Shown here one piece after another: positions 7,870 through 16,840 of a DNA stretch of 64,000 nt (position 1 is the stretch's first letter; each line of letters starts with the position of its first letter). Source of the stretch: Oceanobacter sp045430275 (lineage in GTDB: Bacteria; Pseudomonadota; Gammaproteobacteria; Pseudomonadales; Oceanobacteraceae); assembly GCA_045430275.1 (NCBI GenBank), contig JAILXU010000011.1, positions 62,001 through 126,000 of the forward strand, given 5' to 3'. Under the pieces are notes generated by a model. That model did no database searches. It saw only the letters and a list, made by a program, of their open reading frames with translations, and had not been told where the DNA came from. A program made the position numbers and the translations under genes.

Positions 7870-9480
7870 ATGCCAATCCTACAGAGCAAGATCAATCCGC
7901 GCGCGGAAGATTTCAAGGCCAACCATGACGCCATGGCCGACGCCGTTGCTGACCTGCACGACAAGATTCGCACCATCGAACAGGGCGGTGGCCCGAAATA
8001 CCAGGAACGCCATCTGTCACGCGGCAAACTGCTACCACGCGAACGCATCAATGCCTTGCTGGACGAAGGCGCACCCTTCATCGAGCTGTGCCAACTGGCG
8101 GCCTACAAGGTCTATGACGACGACATTCCAGCCGCAGGCGTGATTGCCGGTGTTGGCCGTGTCAGCGGTCAGGAGTGTATGATCATCGCCAACGATGCCA
8201 CGGTAAAAGGCGGAACCTACTACCCGCTGACCGTGAAAAAGCACTTGCGCGCCCAGGAAATTGCCGAGCAAAACCACCTGCCTTGTATCTACCTGGTGGA
8301 CTCCGGCGGTGCCAACCTGCCTCAGCAAGACGACGTATTCCCGGATCGTGACCACTTCGGTCGCATCTTCTACAACCAGGCTCGCATGTCCGCCAAGGGC
8401 ATCCCGCAAATCGCGGTTGTGATGGGTCTGTGTACCGCTGGCGGTGCGTATGTACCAGCCATGGCGGACGAATCCATCATCGTGCGTAACCAGGGCACCA
8501 TCTTCCTCGCTGGCCCACCGCTGGTAAAAGCGGCGACTGGTGAAGTGGTTTCTGCTGAAGACCTTGGTGGTGCTGATGTGCACTGTAAAGTGTCCGGTGT
8601 TGCCGACCATTACGCCGAGAACGATGCCCACGCGCTGCAGATTGCCCGCACCTGTGTGTCCAACCTGAACCGCAAGAAAAACCTCGGCGACCTCAACGTT
8701 CGTGAGCCAAAAGCGCCACTGTACGACGCTGATGAAATCTACGGCATCGTCGGCACCGACCTGAAGAAGCCCTTCGATGTGCGCGAAATCATCGCCCGTA
8801 TCGTCGATGGCTCTGAATTCGACGAATTCAAAAAGCTCTACGGCACCACGCTGGTCACCGGTTTTGCCCATATCCACGGCTACCCGGTTGGCATCGTTGC
8901 CAACAACGGCATCCTGTTCAGTGACTCAGCCCAGAAAGGCGCACACTTCATCGAACTGTGCTGTCAGCGCAAGATTCCTCTGTTGTTCCTGCAGAACATC
9001 ACCGGCTTCATGGTCGGCCAGAAGACCGAATCCGAAGGTATCGCCAAGCACGGTGCCAAAATGGTCACCGCCGTGGCCTGTGCCGACGTGCCGAAACTGA
9101 CCGTCCTGATTGGTGGCTCCTTCGGTGCCGGTAACTACGGCATGTGTGGCCGTGCCTACAGCCCGAACTTCCTGTGGATGTGGCCCAATGCCCGTATCTC
9201 TGTGATGGGTGGCGAGCAAGCGGCTGGCGTACTGGCGACCGTGACCCGTGACAACATGGATCGCAAGGGCCAGGAATGGTCTGCCGAAGAAGAAGCCGAA
9301 TTCAAAAAGCCGATTGTTGACCTGTACGAACACCAGGGTCACCCCTACTACGCCAGTGCGCGTCTGTGGGACGACGGCGTGATCGATCCAGCCCAAACCC
9401 GCGAAGTCATCGCCATGGGTCTGGCCGCCTCACTGAACAAGCCGATTGGTGACACCAAGTTCGGCGTGTTCCGGATGTAA
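7870..9480 (+). CDS. liuB: 3-Methylcrotonyl-CoA carboxylase, carboxyltransferase (beta) subunit
   Basis: This 536-residue carboxyltransferase of the crotonase-like acyl-CoA carboxylase superfamily transfers CO2 from biotin on LiuD to 3-methylcrotonyl-CoA. Family motifs visible are YLVDSGGANLPQQDDVFPD, GLCTAGGAYVPAMADES, FLQNITGFMVGQKTE and GGSFGAGNYGMCGRAYSPNF, covering both the N- and C-terminal carboxyltransferase domains. The length matches the family. It is followed 9 bp later by liuC, with a GGAGG ribosome site. Confidence 0.96.
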   Translation: MPILQSKINPRAEDFKANHDAMADAVADLHDKIRTIEQGGGPKYQERHLSRGKLLPRERINALLDEGAPFIELCQLAAYKVYDDDIPAAGVIAGVGRVSGQECMIIANDATVKGGTYYPLTVKKHLRAQEIAEQNHLPCIYLVDSGGANLPQQDDVFPDRDHFGRIFYNQARMSAKGIPQIAVVMGLCTAGGAYVPAMADESIIVRNQGTIFLAGPPLVKAATGEVVSAEDLGGADVHCKVSGVADHYAENDAHALQIARTCVSNLNRKKNLGDLNVREPKAPLYDADEIYGIVGTDLKKPFDVREIIARIVDGSEFDEFKKLYGTTLVTGFAHIHGYPVGIVANNGILFSDSAQKGAHFIELCCQRKIPLLFLQNITGFMVGQKTESEGIAKHGAKMVTAVACADVPKLTVLIGGSFGAGNYGMCGRAYSPNFLWMWPNARISVMGGEQAAGVLATVTRDNMDRKGQEWSAEEEAEFKKPIVDLYEHQGHPYYASARLWDDGVIDPAQTREVIAMGLAASLNKPIGDTKFGVFRM

Positions 9481-9489
9481 GGAGGCGTT

Positions 9490-10311
9490 ATGACCACAAA
9501 CAATTCAACCTCACCAGCAGCCACCGAACAGGTGTTGCTGGAACAGGATCAGCACGGCATTGCCCACCTGATCATCAACCGCCCTGAAGTTCACAACGCT
9601 TTCGATGACAGCGTGATCGAACAGTTGATCGGCAAGCTCGAAGCCGTCGACCAGGACAGCAGCGTGCGGGTACTGGTACTGCGTTCCAACGGCAAGAACT
9701 TCTCTGCCGGTGCCGACCTCGGCTGGATGAAGCGCATGGCCAAAAACAGCCATCAGGACAACATGGAAGACGCCGGTCGTCTTGCACGTCTGATGGAAGT
9801 GCTGAACAACCTGTCCAAGCCGACCATCGGTCTGGTACAGGGCGCAGCCTACGGCGGTGCCGTGGGTCTGGCCGCCTGTTGCGACATCGTGATTGCGACC
9901 GAAAGCAGCCAGTTCTGCCTCAGCGAAGTCAAGATTGGCCTGATTCCCGCCGTCATCAGCCCTTACGTTGTGCGGGCCATTGGCGAGCGCCAGTCGCGCC
10001 GTTACTTCCTGACGGCTGAAGCCTTCAGCGCGGCAGAAGCCCGCGAATACGGTCTGGTACACGACATCGTGCCCAGCGCCGATTTGCTCGACGACGCCTG
10101 CAATCGCTTTATCAAGCAACTGCGTCGTAACAGCCCGCAAGCCATGAACGCGGCCAAAGCGCTGATCTTCGCAGTCAGCAGCAAGGTAATCGAGCAACCG
10201 GTGATTGAAGACACTGCCCGCCGTATTGCCGACATCCGCGTCAGCGACGAAGGCCAGGAAGGACTCGGTTCCTTCCTTGAGAAGCGCAAGCCAAACTGGA
10301 TTCAGGAGTAA
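9490..10311 (+). CDS. liuC: 3-Methylglutaconyl-CoA hydratase
   Basis: This 273-residue crotonase-fold protein converts 3-methylglutaconyl-CoA to HMG-CoA. The oxyanion-hole motifs are KNFSAGADLGWM (about residues 69-80) and GAAYGGAVGLAACCDIVIA (about 119-137). The SEVKIGLIPAVISPYV segment is typical of the LiuC branch. It lies between the two carboxylase subunit genes, as in other liu operons, with 6 bp to liuD. Confidence 0.94.
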   Translation: MTTNNSTSPAATEQVLLEQDQHGIAHLIINRPEVHNAFDDSVIEQLIGKLEAVDQDSSVRVLVLRSNGKNFSAGADLGWMKRMAKNSHQDNMEDAGRLARLMEVLNNLSKPTIGLVQGAAYGGAVGLAACCDIVIATESSQFCLSEVKIGLIPAVISPYVVRAIGERQSRRYFLTAEAFSAAEAREYGLVHDIVPSADLLDDACNRFIKQLRRNSPQAMNAAKALIFAVSSKVIEQPVIEDTARRIADIRVSDEGQEGLGSFLEKRKPNWIQE

Positions 10312-10317
10312 GCGACC

Positions 10318-12327
10318 ATGTTCAACAAGATTCTTATTGCAAACCGTGGCGAAATCGCTTGCCGCGTTATCCAGACGGCACACCGTCTGGGTATCAAATG
10401 TGTCGCTGTCTATTCCGAAGCCGACGCCAACGCTCGCCATGTTGCCATGGCTGATGAAGCCTTCCTGCTCGGCCCTGCGCCCAGCACAGAAAGCTATTTG
10501 CGCGCTGACAAGATCATCGAGATCTGTAAGCAATCCGGCGCTCAGGCAGTGCATCCGGGTTACGGCTTCCTGTCCGAAAACACCGGCTTTGCCGAAGCAC
10601 TGGAAGCCAATGGCATCACCTTTATTGGCCCACCGTCTTCGGCCATTGCGTCCATGGGTTCCAAGGCCGCCGCCAAAGAGATCATGTCACACGCTGACGT
10701 ACCTCTGGTGCCGGGCTACCACGGCGATGATCAGGAGCCTGCGCTGCTGAAAGCCGAATCTGAAAAATGCGGTTATCCACAACTGCTGAAAGCCGTGGCC
10801 GGTGGCGGCGGTAAAGGCATGCGCGTGGTCAACTCGCTGGACGAGTTTGACGAAGCACTGGTCTCCGCCTGCCGTGAAGCCAAGAACGCCTTTGGCAACC
10901 CGGATATGCTGATCGAACGCTACCTGACCCAGCCACGTCACGTCGAAATTCAGGTGTTCTGCGACAAGCACGGCAACGGCATTTATCTGGCCGAGCGTGA
11001 CTGTTCAGTACAGCGTCGCCACCAGAAAGTCATCGAAGAAGCCCCGGCTCCGGGCCTGTCTGATGACACCCGCAAAGCCATGGGTGAAGCCGCCGTTCGT
11101 GCTGCCCAGGCCATCGACTACGTCGGTGCCGGTACGGTGGAATTCCTGTACGACGTTGACGGCTCGTTCTACTTCATGGAAATGAACACCCGTCTGCAGG
11201 TCGAACACCCGGTAACGGAAATGATCACCGGTCTGGATCTGGTGGAATGGCAATTGCGCATCGCCGCTGGTTCCGAGCTGCCGATGCAGCAGGACCAACT
11301 GGTGCTGCGTGGCCATGCGCTGGAAGCGCGTATCTACGCCGAAGACCCGGACAACGACTTCCTGCCCGTCACCGGCAACCTGAAGTACCTGCGCACTCCG
11401 GCTGAAAACGCCCACGTGCGGGTCGATACCGGCGTTATCGAAGGCGATGAAGTCAGCATCTACTACGATCCGATGATCGCCAAACTGATCGTCTGGGATG
11501 AAAACCGCGAAGCGGCCATCAACCGCATGGTGCAGGCGCTGGAGGATTACCGCATCGCCGGTATGACCACCAACACCCGCTTCCTGCGTAACCTGGCCGA
11601 CGCTGCGCCATTCCGTAATCAGGATCTGGACACCGGCTTTATCGAGAAGCACCGCGATCTGCTGTTTGCTCCGGCGCGTCTGAACCCGCAGCACTGCCTG
11701 GTTCTGGCAGCGGCCTGGTTCCTGGAATCCAGCCGTGCCAACAATGCCGTGCTGGGCGATGCCTGCTCACCGTTCTCGGCTCAGAACGGCTGGCGTCTGA
11801 ACCTGCAATACGCCCGTCCAATGACGCTGATCGAAGGCGCAGAAGACAATTCGCACGCATTGAGCATCCTGGAGCAGCAGGGCCAGTACGAAATCACGCT
11901 GGACGACGCGACCTACCGCGTGTCTGCCGAGCTGGAAGGTGACGACACTCTGCGTGCCGTGATCAATGGCCACCGTCTGACGGTTCATTGCCATCAGGAT
12001 GGCGACAACCTGACGTTGTTCCATGAAGGCGAGCAGTTCGCATGCCGTCAGCACCGCGACACTTTCACCGAAACCGAACAGTCTGGCGATGCCTCTCTGG
12101 CCGCTCCGATGAACGGTTCTGTGGTTGCGGTACTGGTTGAGAAAGGTCAGCAGGTCAGCGAAGGCGAGACGCTGGTGATCATGGAAGCCATGAAGATGGA
12201 ACACAGCATCAGCGCGCCATACGACGGCGTGGTCGGTGAGATCTTCTTCGACCAGGGTGATCTGGTGAACGAAGGTGCCGAACTGGTTGCTCTGGATGCC
12301 TCAGACAGCACGGCGGAGGGCGAGTAA
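10318..12327 (+). CDS. liuD: 3-Methylcrotonyl-CoA carboxylase, biotin carboxylase (alpha) subunit
   Basis: This 669-residue protein has three parts. An N-terminal biotin carboxylase has the ATP-grasp loop GGGGKGMRVV (about residues 161-170) and EMNTRLQVEHPVTE. A variable linker domain follows. The C-terminal biotinyl domain has the attachment motif MEAMKMEH (biotinyl Lys626). It carboxylates biotin with ATP and bicarbonate for LiuB. Its stop overlaps the liuE ATG by 1 base (TAATG), consistent with coupled translation. Confidence 0.96.
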   Translation: MFNKILIANRGEIACRVIQTAHRLGIKCVAVYSEADANARHVAMADEAFLLGPAPSTESYLRADKIIEICKQSGAQAVHPGYGFLSENTGFAEALEANGITFIGPPSSAIASMGSKAAAKEIMSHADVPLVPGYHGDDQEPALLKAESEKCGYPQLLKAVAGGGGKGMRVVNSLDEFDEALVSACREAKNAFGNPDMLIERYLTQPRHVEIQVFCDKHGNGIYLAERDCSVQRRHQKVIEEAPAPGLSDDTRKAMGEAAVRAAQAIDYVGAGTVEFLYDVDGSFYFMEMNTRLQVEHPVTEMITGLDLVEWQLRIAAGSELPMQQDQLVLRGHALEARIYAEDPDNDFLPVTGNLKYLRTPAENAHVRVDTGVIEGDEVSIYYDPMIAKLIVWDENREAAINRMVQALEDYRIAGMTTNTRFLRNLADAAPFRNQDLDTGFIEKHRDLLFAPARLNPQHCLVLAAAWFLESSRANNAVLGDACSPFSAQNGWRLNLQYARPMTLIEGAEDNSHALSILEQQGQYEITLDDATYRVSAELEGDDTLRAVINGHRLTVHCHQDGDNLTLFHEGEQFACRQHRDTFTETEQSGDASLAAPMNGSVVAVLVEKGQQVSEGETLVIMEAMKMEHSISAPYDGVVGEIFFDQGDLVNEGAELVALDASDSTAEGE

Positions 12328-13241
12328 TGGCGATGCCGGACTCACTCCCCAAGTCTGTCCGCATTGTGGAGGTCGGTCCTCGTGACGGCCTCCAGAATGA
12401 GCCAGGCGACATCATCCCGACCGCGGTCAAGGTCGAGCTGATCAACCGCCTCGTGGATGCCGGACTCAGCTACGTCGAATCCGCCAGCTTTGTGTCGCCC
12501 AAATGGGTGCCACAAATGGGCGATGCCACCGACGTGATGCAAACCGTTGAACGCAAGACTGGTGTGACCTACGCCGCTCTGACGCCCAACCTCAAGGGGC
12601 TGGAAGGCGCTATCGCTGCCGGTGTCGACGAAGTGGCCGTGTTCGGTGCATCGTCGGAGTCTTTCACGCAGAAGAACATCAACTGCTCGATCAAGGAAAG
12701 CCTTGAGCGCTTTGTTCCTGTGATCGAACGCGCGCGTGAAGCCAACATCCGGGTGCGTGGCTACGTCTCCACCGTCATGGGCTGCCCATACGAAGGTGAT
12801 ATCGCTCCGGCACAGGTTGCCAGTGTCTGTCGTGATCTGTACGACATGGGCTGCTACGAGATCTCGCTGGGCGATACCATCGGTGTCGGTACACCCATCA
12901 AGGCCAAGACGATGCTGGAAGCCGTTGCAGCGGAAATTCCGGTTGAAAAACTGGCGGCACATTTTCACGATACCTACGGGCAAGCGCTGGCCAACCTGTA
13001 CGCCGTGATCGAAGAAGGTGTTGCGGTGGTGGATACCTCGGTGGCCGGTCTGGGCGGTTGCCCATACGCCAAAGGGGCATCTGGCAACGTTGCCACCGAA
13101 GACGTGCTGTACATGCTGAACGGTCTGGGTATCCAGACCGGCGTTGATCTGAACAAGCTGGTACAAACCAGCCACTGGATCACCGCGCAACTGGGCCGCT
13201 CCAACGGTTCCAAAGTTGCTTTGGCTCTGGGCTGCGAATAA
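12327..13241 (+). CDS. liuE: Hydroxymethylglutaryl-CoA lyase
   Basis: This 304-residue TIM-barrel lyase splits HMG-CoA into acetyl-CoA and acetoacetate, the final liu step. Landmarks are GPRDGLQNE (about 17-25), the metal-binding HFHD (about 212-215) and the catalytic cysteine loop GLGGCPYAKGASGN (Cys245). The acetoacetate formed could then be activated and cleaved by the thiolase at the left end. A GC-rich 8-bp hairpin follows at 13281-13300. Confidence 0.96.
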   Translation: MAMPDSLPKSVRIVEVGPRDGLQNEPGDIIPTAVKVELINRLVDAGLSYVESASFVSPKWVPQMGDATDVMQTVERKTGVTYAALTPNLKGLEGAIAAGVDEVAVFGASSESFTQKNINCSIKESLERFVPVIERAREANIRVRGYVSTVMGCPYEGDIAPAQVASVCRDLYDMGCYEISLGDTIGVGTPIKAKTMLEAVAAEIPVEKLAAHFHDTYGQALANLYAVIEEGVAVVDTSVAGLGGCPYAKGASGNVATEDVLYMLNGLGIQTGVDLNKLVQTSHWITAQLGRSNGSKVALALGCE

Positions 13242-13280
13242 CGCCCTGTGGCGGCGGGGCCAGATCCCGTTGCCCAATTC

Positions 13281-13300
13281 GCCCGCTGCCCGCAGCGGGC
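13281..13300 (+). other. GC-rich hairpin after liuE
   Basis: GCCCGCTG and CAGCGGGC form a perfect 8-bp stem with a 4-base loop, 40 bases after the liuE stop. No T-run follows, so it is more likely an mRNA stabiliser or partial pause than a full terminator. The next gene on the same strand starts 62 bp later. Confidence 0.45.
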
Positions 13301-13362
13301 ACTGACATGGATATAAAAAACAGTCGTCAAATAACAAGAATAACAACGAGGTACACAGGAAG

Positions 13363-13944
13363 ATGAAGTCTCAGCCCGACTACATTACCGCACTGGATTT
13401 GCCCCTCCCGGAGCGCGACCAGCTCCCTGAGGAATATCAAAAGTACTTTGCGGTCTGTGATGACAAGCTCGGCATGGTGCCCAATGTTCTGACCGCCTAC
13501 AGCCAGAACGCAGCCCAGCTCGATGTGTTTTCAAAATTCTATAACGAGCTGATGTTTGGCGAGAGCGGCCTGACGCCGCTGGAAAAAGAGATGATCGCCG
13601 TCGCGGTGTCATCCTCCAACGCCTGCTTTTACTGCCAGGTTGCCCACGGCGCGGCTGTGCGGGAATACTCCGGTGATCCCAAACTGGGCGAACTGATGGT
13701 GATGAACTACCGCGTCGCCGACCTCTCCGAGCGCCATCGCGCCATGCTCGACTTTGCCGTCAAACTGACCGAAACCCCGAATACCATTGTCGAAACCGAC
13801 CGCCAGGCCCTGCGAGATGCCGGATTCAGTGATCAGGACATCTGGGACATCGCCAACGTGGCCGGTTTCTACAACATGACCAACCGCGTCGCCAGTGCGG
13901 TGGACATGCAGCCCAACCCCGAATATCACGCCCTGCATCGCTGA
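13363..13944 (+). CDS. AhpD-like (carboxymuconolactone decarboxylase family) peroxidase-related protein
   Basis: This 193-residue alpha-helical protein of the AhpD/CMD family, uncharacterised peroxidase-related subtype, has redox motif ACFYCQVAHG with Cys88, Cys91 and His95. An upstream glutamate in TPLEKEM completes the usual AhpD proton relay. It lies between liuE and an acyl-CoA synthetase on the same strand, preceded by an AGGAAG ribosome site. It probably acts as a small thiol peroxidase or disulfide reductase; its link to leucine catabolism is by position only. Confidence 0.85.
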   Translation: MKSQPDYITALDLPLPERDQLPEEYQKYFAVCDDKLGMVPNVLTAYSQNAAQLDVFSKFYNELMFGESGLTPLEKEMIAVAVSSSNACFYCQVAHGAAVREYSGDPKLGELMVMNYRVADLSERHRAMLDFAVKLTETPNTIVETDRQALRDAGFSDQDIWDIANVAGFYNMTNRVASAVDMQPNPEYHALHR

Positions 13945-14047
13945 TGGAGAGCCGGATTTCAGGAACCACAATCGCACACCCGGAAAACTTGCGGTCTCCG
14001 GGCACCTGTCGCAACAAAAATAACAGACCAACAACAGGGTAATAATC

Positions 14048-15748
14048 ATGACCAAGCCCAACAAACAGCCCAGCTACACCAGCGGCATCAGCACCACCCC
14101 ACTGATTGGCATGACCATCGGTGACAAGTTCGACGAAATCGCCGCTCGCTACCCCGATAATGATGCACTGATCGTGCGTCACCAGAACCTGCGTTACACC
14201 TACGCCGAACTGAAAGATGCCGTTGATCAGGCCGCTCGTGCGTTCCTGGCCGTCGGCGTCAAGCGTGGCCAGCGTGTCGGCATGTGGTCGCCCAACTGCG
14301 CCCAGTGGACGATTACCCAGTTCGCCACGGCGAAAATCGGTGCCATTCTGGTGAACATCAATCCGGCTTACCGCTTGCACGAGCTGGAATACGCCCTGAA
14401 CCAGTCAGAAGCCACTTATCTGGTCACCGCCGACAGCTTCAAAAGCTCCAACTACACCCAGATGCTGTACGAGCTGGCCCCGGAGCTGAAAAACTGCGCA
14501 CCGGGCGAACTGAACTCCGGCGCACTGCCGAACCTGAAAGGCGTCATCAACCTGGCGGCTGAACCGCTGGATGGCATGATGCGCTGGGACGATTTTGTCA
14601 CCCGCAGCTCTGAAGTCAGCGCCGAACAACTGGCGGATGCTCAGGCTGAACTGCAGTTCGATGATCCGATCAACATCCAGTACACCTCTGGCACCACCGG
14701 CTTCCCGAAAGGCGCGGCGCTGTCTCACCACAACATCCTCAACAACGGTTTCTTCGTTGCCGAGAGCATGAACTTTACCGATCAGGATCGTCTGGTCATT
14801 CCTGTGCCTCTGTACCACTGCTTTGGCATGGTGATGGGCAACCTGGGCTGTGTGACTCATGGCGCTACCATGATCTATCCGGGTGAAGGTTTCGAGCCAC
14901 AAGGCGTTCTGGAAGCCGTCGCCGAAGAGCGCGCCACCGCCCTGTACGGCGTACCGACCATGTTCATCGCCGAGATGGAACATCCGGGCTTTGAAGAGTA
15001 CGACGTGTCCACTCTGCGCACCGGCATCATGGCTGGCTCCATCTGCCCGGCGGAAGTGATGAAAGCGGTGAACTCCAAGCTGAACATGAAAGAAGTTCAG
15101 ATCGCTTACGGCATGACCGAAACCAGCCCGGTTTCTACCCAGACCGCTGCGGACGATCCGTTCGAGAAGCGTGTTACCACCGTAGGCCGTACCCAGCCGC
15201 ACCTGGAAACCAAGATCGTTGATCCAGCGACCGGCGGCGTGGTACTGCGTGGCGAAGTAGGCGAGCTGTGTACCCGTGGCTACAGCGTGATGCTGAAGTA
15301 CTGGAACAACCCGGAAGCCACCGCTGGCTCCATCGACGAAGCGGGCTGGATGCACACCGAAGATCTGGCCACCATGGACGAAGAAGGCTACATCCAGATC
15401 GTAGGCCGTATCAAAGACATGGTGATCCGTGGCGGCGAGAACGTCTATCCGAAGGAAATTGAAGAATTCCTGTACACCCACCCATCCGTTTCTGACGTAC
15501 AGGTAACCGGCGTACCGGACAAGAAATACGGTGAAGAACTGATTGCCTGGGTGAAACTGGCACCGGGTGCCGACGAAGTGAACGAAGACGACCTGCGTGC
15601 GTTCTGTAAAGGCCAGATCACTCACTTCAAGATTCCACGCTACTTCAAGTTCGTGGATGAATTCCCGATGACCGTGACCGGCAAGATCCAGAAGTTCAAG
15701 ATGCGTGAAATCTCCATCAAGGAACTGGGTCTGGAAGACGAGAAGTAG
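14048..15748 (+). CDS. AMP-forming acyl-CoA synthetase
   Basis: This 566-residue adenylate-forming enzyme has the phosphate loop YTSGTTGFPKG (212-222), the YGMTETSP motif, the hinge GRIKDMVIRGGENVYPKEIEE, and the adenylation lysine in TVTGKIQKFK (about Lys546). It activates a carboxylic acid to the CoA thioester. Within the liu region plausible substrates are isovalerate, a medium-chain acid or acetoacetate. Overall length and motifs resemble FadD-like/medium-chain ligases rather than acetoacetyl-CoA synthetase. It is the last gene before a repeat-type hairpin at 15788-15815. Confidence 0.88.
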   Translation: MTKPNKQPSYTSGISTTPLIGMTIGDKFDEIAARYPDNDALIVRHQNLRYTYAELKDAVDQAARAFLAVGVKRGQRVGMWSPNCAQWTITQFATAKIGAILVNINPAYRLHELEYALNQSEATYLVTADSFKSSNYTQMLYELAPELKNCAPGELNSGALPNLKGVINLAAEPLDGMMRWDDFVTRSSEVSAEQLADAQAELQFDDPINIQYTSGTTGFPKGAALSHHNILNNGFFVAESMNFTDQDRLVIPVPLYHCFGMVMGNLGCVTHGATMIYPGEGFEPQGVLEAVAEERATALYGVPTMFIAEMEHPGFEEYDVSTLRTGIMAGSICPAEVMKAVNSKLNMKEVQIAYGMTETSPVSTQTAADDPFEKRVTTVGRTQPHLETKIVDPATGGVVLRGEVGELCTRGYSVMLKYWNNPEATAGSIDEAGWMHTEDLATMDEEGYIQIVGRIKDMVIRGGENVYPKEIEEFLYTHPSVSDVQVTGVPDKKYGEELIAWVKLAPGADEVNEDDLRAFCKGQITHFKIPRYFKFVDEFPMTVTGKIQKFKMREISIKELGLEDEK

Positions 15749-15787
15749 TCGTTCCAGCAGCAGATTAGCGGATAGCTGATCCGCCTC

Positions 15788-15815
15788 TCGTTCTCATGCT
15801 CAGGCATGGGAACGA
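15788..15815. repeat. REP-like palindromic element, copy 1
   Basis: The 28 bases from 15788 to 15815 form a hairpin in which TCGTTC.CATGC pairs with GCATG.GAACGA. They share the GTTC(C/T)CATGCTC...GGGAACG core with the copy at 16284-16310. Repeats of this GTTCCCA...TGGGAAC type recur between genes in many proteobacteria. This one could also end transcription of the synthetase gene, since ACCCTTTTC follows. Confidence 0.6.
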
Positions 15816-15838
15816 ACCCTTTTCATCCCATCAGAAAA

Positions 15839-16243
15839 TCAGCCCCACTCCTTCCTGAACGCCACCAATGCCTTCTCCACCACCGGCATCATTCGCACCC
15901 GCTTCGACCAGGGTTTCAGCGCCGCTGGCAGCCGACTCAACCAATGACTGTTCGGGCCGTGGTTATCAATACGCTGCAATGAAAGCTGATAAGTTGTCGG
16001 CAGATTCTTCTGGCGCATGACCTCAAGAAAATGCTCCACTTCCTCGACGGAGGCAAACATCAATTCCGTACCGGGAACGCTGACAACCAGGAAAGGATAG
16101 CCCTTGCAGGGAATCGGTTTGGGCAGCGGTGGTTCAAACTCGCTGGCGTACAGCCAGACCTCATGATCCAGATGCTTGTGAACCCAGAAGCTCATAGGTG
16201 TCGCCGTAAAACAGGGACGATATTCAATACGCCATTTTTTCAT
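15839..16243 (-). CDS. Hypothetical protein, 134 aa
   Basis: I do not recognise this protein. It begins MKKWRIEYRP, has no signal peptide or membrane segment, and is basic and aromatic-rich, with the central part KGYPFLVVSVPGTELMFASVEEVEHFLEVM suggesting a small mixed alpha/beta fold. Repeat-type hairpins lie on both sides (15788-15815 and 16284-16310). Codon use looks like that of its neighbours and there is no shadowing frame of similar quality, so I take it as a real gene. Confidence 0.7.
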   Translation of the reverse strand: MKKWRIEYRPCFTATPMSFWVHKHLDHEVWLYASEFEPPLPKPIPCKGYPFLVVSVPGTELMFASVEEVEHFLEVMRQKNLPTTYQLSLQRIDNHGPNSHWLSRLPAALKPWSKRVRMMPVVEKALVAFRKEWG

Positions 16244-16283
16244 ATGAATAAACCCTGTTTCTCGCTCCTATACTCCGCGCTTC

Positions 16284-16310
16284 TCGTTCCCATGCTCCCG
16301 CGTGGGAACG
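16284..16310. repeat. REP-like palindromic element, copy 2
   Basis: TCGTTCCCATGCTCC and GCGTGGGAACG form the arms of a palindrome closely similar to copy 1 at 15788-15815. It lies just upstream of the 134-aa hypothetical gene, and a further related hairpin follows at 16349-16374. Confidence 0.65.
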
Positions 16311-16348
16311 TAACGGCTCTGATTTTAACGTTACATCAAGCAAGCATC

Positions 16349-16374
16349 GGCTACCACGCCGGAGCGTGGGAGCC
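16349..16374. repeat. REP-like palindromic element, partial relative
   Basis: GGCTACCACGC and GCGTGGGAGCC pair over 11 bp with one mismatch around a 4-base loop. The CACGC...GCGTGGGAG core resembles the arms of the two elements at 15788 and 16284, in a shortened form. It lies between the 134-aa gene and yjdM. Confidence 0.45.
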
Positions 16375-16401
16375 AGATACCGCAAAACAACTGCCCGATA
16401 C

Positions 16402-16737
16402 TCAGGCTTTTTTGACGAACTTGGCGGTGACCATCATTTCACCCACACCATCGACCTTGCAGTCCAGCTCGTGATCCTTGCCATCAACGATGCGACGAAT
16501 CAGCGCCTTGGTGCCGATTTTCAATACCTGCGAGCTGCCTTTCACCTTCAGATCTTTAATCAGCGTCACCTTGTCGCCATCCGCCAACTGCGTGCCATTG
16601 GCATCCTTGGCGGTTGGGCTGTCGTCTTCCGCCACTTCCGACGGATTCCATTCATAGGCGCATTCAGGGCAGATCAACAAATCCTGATCCTGATAAACGT
16701 ATTCAGAGTTGCATTTTGGGCAAGGAGGCAGAGACAT
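16402..16737 (-). CDS. yjdM: PhnA/YjdM-type zinc-ribbon protein
   Basis: This 111-residue protein has an N-terminal zinc ribbon with two CxxC pairs (Cys6, Cys9, Cys23, Cys26) and the C-terminal PhnA domain. The PhnA domain is visible as GDKVTLIKDLKVKGSSQVLKIGTKALIRRIV. E. coli YjdM, once named PhnA, has an uncertain role despite the alkylphosphonate name. GGAG precedes the start (in AAGGAGGCAG read on the opposite strand no site is evident, so initiation context is ordinary). No phosphonate genes are nearby. Confidence 0.92.
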   Translation of the reverse strand: MSLPPCPKCNSEYVYQDQDLLICPECAYEWNPSEVAEDDSPTAKDANGTQLADGDKVTLIKDLKVKGSSQVLKIGTKALIRRIVDGKDHELDCKVDGVGEMMVTAKFVKKA

Positions 16738-16840
16738 AGGCTTGTACTTCTACTGATGAATTTGGCGTGGATGGTAATCGCTTGAGGGCGTGTTAGCGAG
16801 CCTGCCAAGTCTGGTTTTGCGACGTTAACGCCGCTTACGA

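Noticed and set aside
15788..16374. Possible CRISPR array
   Set aside because: Only three imperfect palindromes at uneven distances, no spacers and no cas genes.
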